Below, one piece after another: positions 17,149 through 25,513 of a DNA stretch of 41,345 nucleotides. The notes under the pieces were generated by a model that did not search any database, was not told where the DNA came from, and saw nothing but the letters and a program-made list of their open reading frames with translations. Numbering within the stretch: position 1 is the stretch's first letter; every line of letters begins with the position of its first letter. The translations under genes and the position numbers were made by a program. The stretch is from NCBI GenBank assembly GCA_902789395.1, contig CADANY010000018.1:1-41345 (forward strand). Reading direction: 5' to 3'. The stretch comes from an uncultured Bacteroidia bacterium. Its GTDB lineage: Bacteria; Bacteroidota; Bacteroidia; Bacteroidales; UBA932.

Positions 17149-18456
17149 ATGAAACAAGATCTTCAGGTATTCGAACTTATCAGAAAGGAACATGACAGGC
17201 AGTCCTCCGGACTCGAACTGATTGCTTCCGAGAACTATGTCTCCGAGCAGGTAATGGAAGCGATGGGCTCAGTCTGCACCAATAAATATGCGGAAGGCTA
17301 CCCCGGCCGGCGCTATTATGGCGGATGCGAAGTCGTCGACCAGATCGAACAGCTTGCCATCGACCGTCTCAAGACGATCTACGGAGCCGAGTATGCCAAT
17401 GTCCAGCCGCATTCCGGGGCCCAGGCCAACCTGGCCGTAGAAATGTCTGTTCTCCGGCCCGGAGATACATTCATGGGACTGGATCTGGCCCATGGCGGAC
17501 ACCTGACCCACGGCTCACCGGTCAATGCCTCCGGAATCCTCTACAAGGCCGTTGCCTATGGCCTCGACGAGAACACCGGCAGGATCGATTATGACAAGAT
17601 GGAGCGGATCGCCCTCGAGACCCGTCCGAAACTGATCATAGGCGGCGCCTCCGCCTATTCCCGCGAATGGGACTACGCCCGGATGCGTGAAATTGCGGAC
17701 AAGGTAGGAGCCCTCCTGATGGTCGATATGGCCCATACCGCCGGCCTGATCGCCGCCGGTCTGCTGGAGAATCCTGTCAAGTATGCCCATATCGTTACCT
17801 CCACGACGCACAAGACCCTTCGCGGGCCGCGTGGCGGTATCATCCTCATGGGCAAGGATTTCGATAATCCATGGGGACTTACCACTCCGAAAGGTGTCGT
17901 CAAGAAGATGTCCCAGATCCTCGATTCCGCCGTTTTCCCCGGGATTCAGGGCGGTCCCCTCGAACATGTGATTGCGGCCAAGGCCGTTGCCTTCTATGAA
18001 GCGATGCAGCCGGAATACGTTGCCTATCAGAAACAAGTCCGGGCCAATGCGCAGGCGATGTGCGAGGCCTTCATTGAAAGGGGATACAAGGTTGTCTCCG
18101 GCGGTACGGACAATCACCTGATGCTGATCGACCTCCGTACGAAATTCCCTGAGGTGACCGGCAAGATGGCCGAGAAGGAACTTGTCAAGGCCGATATTAC
18201 GATCAACAAGAATATGGTCCCGTTCGACAGCCGGTCCGCTTTCCAGACGTCGGGTATCCGCATCGGAACGCCGGCCGTCACCTCGCGCGGCTTTATCGAA
18301 AAGGATATGGTCGATATTGTCGAATTGATCGATACGGTGCTCGGTGCTGTCGCTCAGCATGCCGCTGATCTTGAATCACCTGAATATCAGGCTGTCCTGG
18401 ATCAGGTGCGTCAGAAAGTGCATATGATGACCAGCGGCCGGCCGCTCCAGAAGTAG
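17149..18456 (+). CDS. glyA: Serine hydroxymethyltransferase
   Basis: The 435-residue PLP enzyme interconverts serine and glycine with tetrahydrofolate. The family landmarks are [16 protein letters not shown] near the N-terminus, [29 protein letters not shown] and the PLP-lysine motif [12 protein letters not shown] (Lys222). An earlier in-frame ATG lies at 17137, but the -7 box ending at 17124 puts the transcript start near 17131. The ATG at 17149 gives a sensible leader and the usual N-terminus (MKQDLQVF). It converges on the plug lipoprotein gene with one base between the stops. Confidence 0.96.
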   Translation: MKQDLQVFELIRKEHDRQSSGLELIASENYVSEQVMEAMGSVCTNKYAEGYPGRRYYGGCEVVDQIEQLAIDRLKTIYGAEYANVQPHSGAQANLAVEMSVLRPGDTFMGLDLAHGGHLTHGSPVNASGILYKAVAYGLDENTGRIDYDKMERIALETRPKLIIGGASAYSREWDYARMREIADKVGALLMVDMAHTAGLIAAGLLENPVKYAHIVTSTTHKTLRGPRGGIILMGKDFDNPWGLTTPKGVVKKMSQILDSAVFPGIQGGPLEHVIAAKAVAFYEAMQPEYVAYQKQVRANAQAMCEAFIERGYKVVSGGTDNHLMLIDLRTKFPEVTGKMAEKELVKADITINKNMVPFDSRSAFQTSGIRIGTPAVTSRGFIEKDMVDIVELIDTVLGAVAQHAADLESPEYQAVLDQVRQKVHMMTSGRPLQK

Positions 18457-18457
18457 G

Positions 18458-18895
18458 CTACTTCTTCGTATTGATCAGAATCACACCGTTAGCGCCTTGG
18501 GAGCCATAGATGGCTGCCGAGGCGTCTTTCAATACATCGATCGATTTGACATCCCTGGGGTTGAGATAGGAGATGTCGTTGACCGTTATGCCGTCTACGA
18601 CGTAGAGGGGCTCCGTACTGGAATGGATAGAGTTGATCCCGCGGATGATCAGGTGACCGTTCCGGTATTCGACGCCGGCCGTATGATCTGCGATATACTC
18701 GTAGATATTGCTGTAATTTGCGAGAATGTTTTCGTCTATCCTTACGTTAGATACCGCCGTCGCCGTGTTTCGTTTGGTCGTTTTTCCGTATCCGATATCG
18801 ACTTCCTGATCCAGCGTGACTGGCGTTTGCAGGGTAGGGCCGCATCCATACAAGAGAACGATTGCGACCGGAATGAGTAGGCTGATCCGTTTCAT
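18458..18895 (-). CDS. Orphan TonB-receptor plug-domain lipoprotein
   Basis: The 145-residue protein has a lipoprotein signal (LLYGC, Cys18). A stand-alone TonB-dependent-receptor plug domain follows: [12 protein letters not shown] resembles the TonB-box/plug entry of SusC proteins, then [13 protein letters not shown], the [20 protein letters not shown] block and a final GVILINTKK. The same block occurs in the SusC of this window (SISVLKDASACAIYGAKAS). No beta-barrel follows, since the stop comes right after the plug. A truncated receptor is possible, but the clean lipobox and end argue for a real small protein. It is the last of a four-gene operon with CotH. Confidence 0.85.
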   Translation of the reverse strand: MKRISLLIPVAIVLLYGCGPTLQTPVTLDQEVDIGYGKTTKRNTATAVSNVRIDENILANYSNIYEYIADHTAGVEYRNGHLIIRGINSIHSSTEPLYVVDGITVNDISYLNPRDVKSIDVLKDASAAIYGSQGANGVILINTKK

Positions 18896-18898
18896 TTC

Positions 18899-19081
18899 TT
18901 ATTCGAAATCAGCAGAAGGAGTGTCGTATTTTTTCCCTTCTTCTTCTGTTTCTTCTTGAACCTCTTCTACAGGAGTTTCCTGTTCTTCCGATTTCTGTTT
19001 CGGCGTGGTCGTGTCCTTGGTGTCAGAAACGGGAGGACGGGGAATGATAACGACTTTGGATGGGTTTTTTACTGTTTTCAT
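18899..19081 (-). CDS. Small acidic hypothetical protein (60 residues)
   Basis: This short frame sits between two genes of the same operon: 13 bases after one stop and three before the next start. It encodes a basic, proline-containing N-terminus (KVVIIPRPP) and a very acidic, low-complexity second half rich in Glu, Thr and Lys (EEVQEETEEEG). There is no signal peptide or membrane segment. I do not recognise a family. The tight spacing and start position support a real gene; it is probably disordered. Confidence 0.6.
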   Translation of the reverse strand: MKTVKNPSKVVIIPRPPVSDTKDTTTPKQKSEEQETPVEEVQEETEEEGKKYDTPSADFE

Positions 19082-19094
19082 ACTATGAAAAGGA

Positions 19095-19679
19095 TTAATG
19101 TTTCTTCAGATAGGCATCAATGGCGGCAATTGCTTCTTCAATGTCGCTCACATCGGCGAACAAGGCCGGATCCGCCTGGGCGGAAAGCCATTTCACGTCG
19201 ATACGGCCAACCTCTTCGAAACGGGTATTCCGGGTCGAAATATGCCGGTTCAGGTTGGTGACAATCGATGCGCAGCAGTCGTATGCGCGGATGATTCGCA
19301 TAGAGAGGGCGTTATTTCCGACTTTCTGGAACAGGGAGGACATTTTCAGAAGTTCCAGTGCGTCGTTGCTGGCGGTAATAGAGGCTTCCGCGAAGAGAAT
19401 GCCGCTATGGTATTGGACAGAATCGGCCGGGCATCGGGAGAGATCCTTTTCATGACGGCGGAAATAATCCGCAGACTGCCGTTCCTGTGCCAGGTAGTCG
19501 GTCATGATGGAAATATCCCCGAGATTGGTCGATAACTCAGAACGGACGAGTTCCAGGGCGGAACGGACCTCTTTTTTGTCTCCCGCCCGGTCGATCATCC
19601 CCTGTATCGTAAAAGTAATGACGATACCGAGGATCACGGAGAGAACGTTGAGGAAGAAATTGACGGTTGTTTCTTTCAT
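19095..19679 (-). CDS. Single-pass membrane protein of unknown function
   Basis: The 194-residue protein begins MKETTVNFFLNVLSVILG with one transmembrane helix at about 8-28, then a helical, soluble remainder of about 165 residues. Small Bacteroidetes proteins of similar plan (helix, then arginine, then helical domain, DUF6090-like) exist, but I cannot assign a family firmly. The frame is open further upstream to 19835, but the ATG at 19679 overlaps the CotH stop (ATGA) and directly precedes the hydrophobic segment, so it is chosen. Co-transcription with a CotH-like kinase suggests a joint envelope role. Confidence 0.75.
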   Translation of the reverse strand: MKETTVNFFLNVLSVILGIVITFTIQGMIDRAGDKKEVRSALELVRSELSTNLGDISIMTDYLAQERQSADYFRRHEKDLSRCPADSVQYHSGILFAEASITASNDALELLKMSSLFQKVGNNALSMRIIRAYDCCASIVTNLNRHISTRNTRFEEVGRIDVKWLSAQADPALFADVSDIEEAIAAIDAYLKKH

Positions 19680-21052
19680 AGGCTGGTAGGGGAATTGACG
19701 GTCATGGTATTGATTTCTTTGTTCAGCCACCGCAGGCGGGCGGCATAGAATTCTTTGAGTCTCGTAATTTCTTCTCCATAGGTCGCCGGATACGGCTCGG
19801 GCTGAGGCCAGACATACTTTCCGAGAATCTGCCACCGTTCGAAATTCCGCCGGACCGGATTGTCTCCCATTGCCTTGACGTGTCCGTCAATGAGGTCGGG
19901 GATGGTCTGCAGGAACGGATAAACCTCATTCCATTTGCGCTGGACCTGCCTGACGAATCCGGGATCCTGGAAAAGACGGAAGTACCATCCTTTCCCGTAA
20001 CCGCCGTATTCGACGCCGCCCGAAGAGTAGGGGGAGAGATAGTCCCGCGTATGGAATCCGGTCGGACCGTTGTTCAGTGCGGGATAATAGTTGTGGAAAT
20101 AATTGCAGTTCCCGAAGGCCAGATCGAAGTCCCATACGAAATACATTTCCATCTTCTTGCCCTTTTCCTTTGTCAGGAACGTGCTCTTGCAGCATTTCCC
20201 GTCGATATTGTAGGAAAGTTCCTCGATGATGAAGTACTTGATAAAGGAATCGACGTCGATGTACTTGGCGTACCCTTCTTCCGGGGAGGTGAAGCGCTCC
20301 CCGTACAGGGCGGTTTCGAAATCCTTGAAATAGTCTCTGGCCCATTTCGAGACAGAATCGGACGGCACGTCCGGATAGGCGATGTTGACCGGCATCTTGC
20401 AGACGGCAGAGCGGAAATGGACATGTTCGTCGTGCGTTTTGTCCATTTCGAACAGGACTGCGTCCTCTCCGATATCGATCCTGTGTTTCGCCACCTCCTT
20501 ATGCTGGCAGATGCAGTAGACCCCTTCGTACCGGCCGTTCAGATAGACCTCGACCGGAATCATGTCCGGGGTCCATGAAAATCCCAGTTCCCGGGAGATA
20601 TCCATCGCGATGACATTCCGAAGCAGGGTTTTGTCGCAGTAGTTCGCCAGGAGCACCCAGTCCCGGTTCTTGTCCATGCCGAAGACTTTCGCTTTCTCAT
20701 CGAGTTTGATCTTATAGGGTTTCTTCTCGAATTTCCACGTCGTATTACCCCGTCCGCGAATCTGCATCGGGCACTCAAGAATCTTCGTGTCCGAATATTT
20801 CCGCCGGGAATCTGCAAAAACGATTGTTCCCTTCACATACTCTTCCTTGCTGGCAATCTTCGCCTCATTCTCCGTCGTTATGAAAACAACCGGCATGTTC
20901 TGGTCAATATTGGCCGGGATCATCTGGCGGTTCGGATTGAATTCCGGAATCTCTACAGTAATCTCATCCCGCCCGCAGGATACGGCAAAGGCCAGTATCC
21001 AGGCGAGAAGGATGGGAAAAGCAAATGATACTTTTGCCGAGAAACGTTTCAT
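19676..21052 (-). CDS. CotH-family kinase-like lipoprotein
   Basis: The 458-residue protein has a lipoprotein signal (AVSC, about Cys26). A CotH domain follows: QIRGRGNTTWKFEKKPYKIKL-type segment (split here around RGRGNTTW), NRDWVLLANYCDKTLLRN, the GVYCICQHKEV segment, and the Asp-rich metal/catalytic region FVWDFDLAFGN. Bacillus CotH is an atypical protein kinase of spore-coat proteins; the Bacteroidetes relatives are surface or periplasmic and their substrates are unknown. A longer frame begins at 21085, but the -7 box TAACTTTG (21081-21074) lies inside it, so 21052 is used. It heads a four-gene operon. Confidence 0.88.
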   Translation of the reverse strand: MKRFSAKVSFAFPILLAWILAFAVSCGRDEITVEIPEFNPNRQMIPANIDQNMPVVFITTENEAKIASKEEYVKGTIVFADSRRKYSDTKILECPMQIRGRGNTTWKFEKKPYKIKLDEKAKVFGMDKNRDWVLLANYCDKTLLRNVIAMDISRELGFSWTPDMIPVEVYLNGRYEGVYCICQHKEVAKHRIDIGEDAVLFEMDKTHDEHVHFRSAVCKMPVNIAYPDVPSDSVSKWARDYFKDFETALYGERFTSPEEGYAKYIDVDSFIKYFIIEELSYNIDGKCCKSTFLTKEKGKKMEMYFVWDFDLAFGNCNYFHNYYPALNNGPTGFHTRDYLSPYSSGGVEYGGYGKGWYFRLFQDPGFVRQVQRKWNEVYPFLQTIPDLIDGHVKAMGDNPVRRNFERWQILGKYVWPQPEPYPATYGEEITRLKEFYAARLRWLNKEINTMTVNSPTSL

Positions 21053-21073
21053 GACGGAATCCCCAACTTCCCT

Positions 21074-21081
21074 CAAAGTTA
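21074..21081 (-). promoter_or_regulatory. Promoter -7 box of the CotH operon
   Basis: TAACTTTG on the minus strand matches TAnnTTTG and ends 21 bases before the ATG at 21052. It lies in the short gap after the gdhA stop. Confidence 0.5.
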
Positions 21082-21120
21082 GCAATCTTTTGTCATAAAA
21101 CGCAGAGTGAGCGGAAAAAG

Positions 21121-22476
21121 TTAGACCAGACCCTGGTCGACCATTGCGTCGGCTACTTTTATAAACCCGGCGACATTGGCTCCCTTGACATAATTGACCG
21201 TCCCGTCAAAGCCCGTTCCGTATTTCAGGCAGGCGGCGTGGATGTCGGACATGATCCGACGCAGGTGGCTGTCCACTTCCTCTGCCGTCCATTTCTGACG
21301 GATAGAGTTCTGGGTCATCTCGAGACCCGATGTCGCCACTCCGCCGGCATTGGAAGCCTTTCCCGGTGCATACAGAAGCCCGTTTGACTGGAAGATCCGG
21401 ATGGCTTCCGGCGTAGAAGGCATATTCGCTCCTTCCGCGACGCAGCGGCACCCTCCGCTTACCAGTTTTTCCGCATCTTCTTTCTCGATCTCATTCTGCG
21501 TGGCGCAGGGAAGGGCGATGTCGCATGGAATGCCCCATGGACGCTGATTCGGATAGTAGACTGCATGCCGGAAGCGGTCCGCATATTCTTTAATCCGTCC
21601 CCGCCGGTAGTTCTTCAGTTCATAGACGTACTGCCATTTCTCCTCGTCCAGTCCGTCCGGATCATGGATGAACCCGTTGGAATCGGAGAGGGTGACGACC
21701 TTTGCCCCGAGTTCCATGGCTTTCTTAGCTGTATACTGAGCGACATTCCCGGCTCCGGAAACGAGGACCGTTTTCCCTTTGAAAGAATCGCCCCGTGTGG
21801 CGAGCATCTGCTCCGTAAAATAGCAAAGTCCATAACCGGTCGCTTCCGGACGGAGCAGGGAGCCGCCCCAGCCCAGCCCTTTCCCGGTCAGGGTTCCGGA
21901 GAACTCGTCCTGGAGACGTTTGTACTGTCCGAAGAGATAGCCGATTTCCCGGCCGCCGACCCCGATGTCGCCAGCGGGGACGTCTCTGTCCTGTCCGATG
22001 TGACGCTGGAGTTCGGTCATGAAACTCTGGCAGAAGCGCATCACCTCCGCGTCGGAGCGGCCTTTCGGACTGAAATCGGAACCGCCTTTCGCCCCGCCCA
22101 TCGGAAGCGTTGTAAGGCTGTTCTTGAACGTCTGTTCGAAGGCCAGGAACTTCATGATGCTGAGGTTGACACTCTCATGGAAACGGATGCCTCCCTTGTA
22201 CGGGCCGATGGCGCTGTTCATCTGGACGCGGTATCCACGGTTGACATGGATCTCTCCGTGGTCATCCATCCAGGGAACGCGGAACATGACGACGCGTTCG
22301 GGTTCAACCATTCTTTCCATGATCTTGAGCTTCATCAGATGCGGTGAAGCGGTGATGTAGTCGGAAACACTCTCGACGACCTCGCGGACGGCCTGATGGA
22401 ATTCCTTCTCTCCCGGGTTGCGCGCGATGACACCGGACATGATCCCATCCACATACTGTTGGGTTAACTTGTCCAT
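21121..22476 (-). CDS. gdhA: Glutamate dehydrogenase (probably NADP-dependent)
   Basis: The 451-residue protein belongs to the hexameric class of glutamate dehydrogenases, catalysing 2-oxoglutarate + NH3 + NAD(P)H to glutamate. Signature blocks are GPYKGGIRFH (Lys94 region), LPMGGAKGGSDF with the catalytic Lys130, and DVPAGDIGVGGREIG. The Rossmann motif VSGAGNVAQYT is followed by LSDSNG. The length and N-terminus fit the NADP-specific, assimilatory type common in Bacteroides; cofactor choice is inferred. Upstream only a weak -7-like TATCTTGT is visible. It is transcribed alone. Confidence 0.95.
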   Translation of the reverse strand: MDKLTQQYVDGIMSGVIARNPGEKEFHQAVREVVESVSDYITASPHLMKLKIMERMVEPERVVMFRVPWMDDHGEIHVNRGYRVQMNSAIGPYKGGIRFHESVNLSIMKFLAFEQTFKNSLTTLPMGGAKGGSDFSPKGRSDAEVMRFCQSFMTELQRHIGQDRDVPAGDIGVGGREIGYLFGQYKRLQDEFSGTLTGKGLGWGGSLLRPEATGYGLCYFTEQMLATRGDSFKGKTVLVSGAGNVAQYTAKKAMELGAKVVTLSDSNGFIHDPDGLDEEKWQYVYELKNYRRGRIKEYADRFRHAVYYPNQRPWGIPCDIALPCATQNEIEKEDAEKLVSGGCRCVAEGANMPSTPEAIRIFQSNGLLYAPGKASNAGGVATSGLEMTQNSIRQKWTAEEVDSHLRRIMSDIHAACLKYGTGFDGTVNYVKGANVAGFIKVADAMVDQGLV

Positions 22477-22543
22477 AGGATTACACTACTAAAAAACCAC
22501 GGACAAGATAATTAAAATATTTTAAAATTGCAATACTTACGGA

Positions 22544-24304
22544 TCAGATATCCGAAGAAAGTTTGAAAATGACAGGGCGGCGTGTAGTCAGATTCTTGTT
22601 TCCCCGGCAGGTATAAAGGATATACATGGTATCGCCCATGACCTTGATCCCTTCGGGCTCTACATAGCAGTAATCGCTTTCTACATAGCCTCTTGAGGCC
22701 AATCCCCCGACATCCTGGATATACTCCTGGCGGACTTTTTCCCGGAGGAGTTTCCCGGTCTTGAGATCATATACTTCTACATAGGTGTCGTGCTTGACGA
22801 TGCTACTCTCCGGCACGTCTCCCATGTTGAGGAAGTAAGCTTTCCCGTTGTCGATGCAGAAGGTCTGCCAGTGCAGGCCGCGTTTGCTGTACGTACTGTC
22901 GAACTCGATCAGGGGCTTGATCTTCGTTACGTCCCGGGCAACGATTTCCGGGTAACCGGTGAACTCCGGAATACCTGTGTCATACGTTGTCGAGCTGGAG
23001 GAACTCGTCATGATCCCGCCATAGGTAATCTTTGCGGGCAGCCTGACCGTCGTTTTCGGAAGAGCCTGGATTTCACTCAGCCGGTAGACGTATACTTTCT
23101 TGTACGTGCAGATCGCGATGAGATCTTCATCAAAGTCGATGGCAGGCCAGCAGGGACTGACGCCGAAATAATAATTCTCATCCGGGTCGGTATTCTTAAT
23201 ATCCTGGCTCAGGGTTGTCGTCTCTTTCAGGGGCATCCGGGAGACGATCCATGGATTCCCGTACGAACCGTCGCCACGGGATCCGAAATTGGGCGCCCAG
23301 ACGAAAGTTTCTCCGCCAGGCGTGCGTTCGATGATGATGTTGTTTCCGTGAGAGAAACACCGGAGGCCCATATAGTGCGGAGCCACTTCCGTGCTGAGGG
23401 TAACTTCCGGCTTGGTCCATCCGATGATATTCCTGTACCAGCGGTTGAGCTGGAAGAAATAGAGGGTGTTGTCGACAGGGTCGTAGTCGAATCCTTGCTG
23501 GACGGATGTCAAGGTCCTGGCGCAAGAGGAGGAGAAGATCATCTCATCCACGATCTTTGTCTCCGAACACTTGTGGAGGACTTCGGCCGGTGAGTCAGAG
23601 GCCGTGAAGCTGTTTACCTTTCCGTAGACAGGCTGCGTCAGACCGGAAATGGAATAACCCGCCATGAAATAATAGACCGTCCCATCCTTCAGGTCGGAGA
23701 GTTTCGCCTCGGCGTTCCTGGGATCGGCTTCCACGCGCAGCCCGGTTCCGATGAGGGCTTCGGGGTCCGATACTTTGTCGCTGACATGATAGAAAATGCC
23801 TGAGATAAGCCGGGAAGAAGGCAGGACGTTGTCGGTAAACGAGCAGGAAGAGGTCAGCGAAGCAGAGCTGGAAGTAATTGATTTGGCGGAGCCTGTCGTT
23901 ACCGTAGCTTTTATCTCCTTTGTCTTGAATGTCTTGGTTTCGCCGTAGGTATAGGTCCCTCCGCTGCGGAAGAAGGCCCGGTAGTAGTAGGCCGTATTCG
24001 AAAGAAGTCCCTCAACCAAGGCGCTGAACTGCCGGTGTGAAATCACGTCTTCCGATAGGATAATCGTCCCGTTCCCGGGCGAAGGCGTCTTGTCGGTGGA
24101 ATAGATGAACCCAAACTCCACTCCGGAAGGATCTCCGTCCGGATCGGCATACCCGGACAGTTTGACGGAAATCTCCGTCAGTTCCGAATACCCCCTCGTT
24201 GTACATGGACTATTTTCTCCCTGACCGCTATCGTCCGGGTTGTTCCTGCTGCACGAGAAGAAGATACACGACAGGAAGGTCAGTATGGCGGCGATCTTTC
24301 TCAT
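22544..24304 (-). CDS. Fn3-like / TagC-like beta-propeller lipoprotein
   Basis: The 586-residue protein has a lipobox FFSC (about Cys18). Two fibronectin-III-like domains follow, at about 38-125 and 130-235, each with 'YYYRAFF'- or 'YYFMAGYS'-type strands. A C-terminal beta-propeller holds QQGFDYDPVDNTLYFF, WPAIDFDEDLIAICTY, HWQTFCIDNGKAYFLN and YVEPEGIKVMGDTMYILY. Those blade motifs, especially 'EPEG', match the order seen in the P68-RBP/TagC-like propeller family and in the other propeller protein of this window, though this copy is more diverged. It is likely a surface glycan-binding or glycan-cleaving component. Its ATG overlaps the stop of the GH20-like gene upstream (ATGA). Confidence 0.78.
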   Translation of the reverse strand: MRKIAAILTFLSCIFFSCSRNNPDDSGQGENSPCTTRGYSELTEISVKLSGYADPDGDPSGVEFGFIYSTDKTPSPGNGTIILSEDVISHRQFSALVEGLLSNTAYYYRAFFRSGGTYTYGETKTFKTKEIKATVTTGSAKSITSSSASLTSSCSFTDNVLPSSRLISGIFYHVSDKVSDPEALIGTGLRVEADPRNAEAKLSDLKDGTVYYFMAGYSISGLTQPVYGKVNSFTASDSPAEVLHKCSETKIVDEMIFSSSCARTLTSVQQGFDYDPVDNTLYFFQLNRWYRNIIGWTKPEVTLSTEVAPHYMGLRCFSHGNNIIIERTPGGETFVWAPNFGSRGDGSYGNPWIVSRMPLKETTTLSQDIKNTDPDENYYFGVSPCWPAIDFDEDLIAICTYKKVYVYRLSEIQALPKTTVRLPAKITYGGIMTSSSSSTTYDTGIPEFTGYPEIVARDVTKIKPLIEFDSTYSKRGLHWQTFCIDNGKAYFLNMGDVPESSIVKHDTYVEVYDLKTGKLLREKVRQEYIQDVGGLASRGYVESDYCYVEPEGIKVMGDTMYILYTCRGNKNLTTRRPVIFKLSSDI

Positions 24305-25425
24305 TGTCCGAGTGCTTTAGAGAACAGGTCGATACCCCGGAGGATATGGTCCAGATGTTCGGGCGTGTCCGTCGGGGCCCAGGATGCCATCATGAACCCC
24401 ATCAGATGCTCGGAAGAAATATGTTCGCGGCAGAACGGAACAAGTTTGCCGATTACATCATCGGCGCCGATTCCGAGGCTCTTCCGCTTACCCCCGACCC
24501 AATTTGTGCTGCAGGGAACCTGATCGAAGCCGGCCTGGTCCAGCGTCAGAAAACTCTGCAGGCGGATCAGTTCCGAGGTCGTATTCGTCTCCAGGTCAAA
24601 ACCGCCGTTCTGGCTGTCGTAGAACCAGTTCTGCTGGATGACGCTCTTGGGACAGCGCTCGACGAAATCGGGATGGTACCACAGATGGTCGCTCCACATC
24701 CAGGGACGGGCTCCGTGCTTCTCGATGGTATCTACCAGATGGAACAGATCATGCCACCAATAGTCGTCAAGCCGGGTGCAGACATACTTGTAACCGTGCT
24801 TCTCCTGGAAGTCGGAACGCTCTTCATCGCAGCCGATGTGGAAGAAACGCGGATGGCCGAAGATCTCCATGACGTCGGCAATGACCTCTTCGCACATCCG
24901 GTAATAGGGTTTCGAAGATACCATGTGGGTATAGTCTCCCATCCATCCGTTGTGGGTTGTGGAGAAATTCAGCTTGGGGATGACCTCAATACCCAGGGCG
25001 TTCAGCCGCACGATTTCCGCCTGCATCTTTTCGATGCTCCAGGTTCCTTCGATGGCAAGTTCAGGATGGCTCGGATAGAACAGTCCTTCGCCGAGGTCGA
25101 CGACAATCAGATTGACCCCTTTCTCCGCAGCGCGGTCGGTAGCTTTCCGCCAGGCCTCATCCGAGCAGATCAGGGAAAGATCGGGTTTCTTTTCAAGGAA
25201 GGCGGATCCTTCCTGCGGGGTCTTTCCCATGGCTACGGAAGGGTAGTCGCACCACATGTTGTTGCCCAGGTGGAGTAAGATGGACCGTATCGCGCCATTT
25301 TCAGCCAGGGCGGTCTGGGAAGGAAGCTTGGGAATCTGTTTTTTCCCGTTGGGAACGCAGCCAAGCCCCATTCCGGCTGCTGCCACTCCGATGGCCGTGA
25401 GGCCCATGAAATGTCTTCTGTCCAT
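24301..25425 (-). CDS. GH20-like TIM-barrel lipoprotein with twin-arginine signal
   Basis: The 374-residue protein starts MDRRHFMGLTAIG with a twin-arginine motif and ends its signal at a lipobox-like LGC. The rest is a TIM-barrel with GH20 (beta-N-acetylhexosaminidase) features: the strand 'GIEVIPKLNF', then FFHIGCDEE, which parallels the GH20 HxGGDE motif with the catalytic Asp-Glu pair, and later Trp-rich sugar-contact segments (RPWMWSDHLWY, QQNWFY). One Gly of the motif is Cys here. It probably cleaves a HexNAc glycoside in the envelope. The -7 box TATTTTTG (25477-25470) excludes the longer start at 25470 and supports 25425. Confidence 0.75.
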   Translation of the reverse strand: MDRRHFMGLTAIGVAAAGMGLGCVPNGKKQIPKLPSQTALAENGAIRSILLHLGNNMWCDYPSVAMGKTPQEGSAFLEKKPDLSLICSDEAWRKATDRAAEKGVNLIVVDLGEGLFYPSHPELAIEGTWSIEKMQAEIVRLNALGIEVIPKLNFSTTHNGWMGDYTHMVSSKPYYRMCEEVIADVMEIFGHPRFFHIGCDEERSDFQEKHGYKYVCTRLDDYWWHDLFHLVDTIEKHGARPWMWSDHLWYHPDFVERCPKSVIQQNWFYDSQNGGFDLETNTTSELIRLQSFLTLDQAGFDQVPCSTNWVGGKRKSLGIGADDVIGKLVPFCREHISSEHLMGFMMASWAPTDTPEHLDHILRGIDLFSKALGQ

Positions 25426-25469
25426 CTTAAGTTTTGTTTTGGTTATCCGGTTTTCGTGTTTTATCTTCA

Positions 25470-25507
25470 CAAAAATACAAAATTACTGGCAAAAATCGCT
25501 ATCTTTC
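25470..25507. promoter_or_regulatory. Divergent promoters of the GH20-like and FAD-oxidoreductase genes
   Basis: The minus-strand -7 box TATTTTTG is at 25477-25470, 44 bases before the GH20-like ATG. The plus-strand -7 box TATCTTTC is at 25500-25507, six bases before the first ATG of the oxidoreductase. The second fits TAnnTTTG except for its last base. Confidence 0.45.
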
Positions 25508-25513
25508 GGAAAA

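Noticed and set aside
18449..18465. Palindrome AGAAGTAGGCTACTTCT as a bidirectional terminator between glyA and the plug gene
   Set aside because: The arms are short, the loop is almost absent and no T-run follows in either direction. It mainly reflects two facing TAG stop codons.
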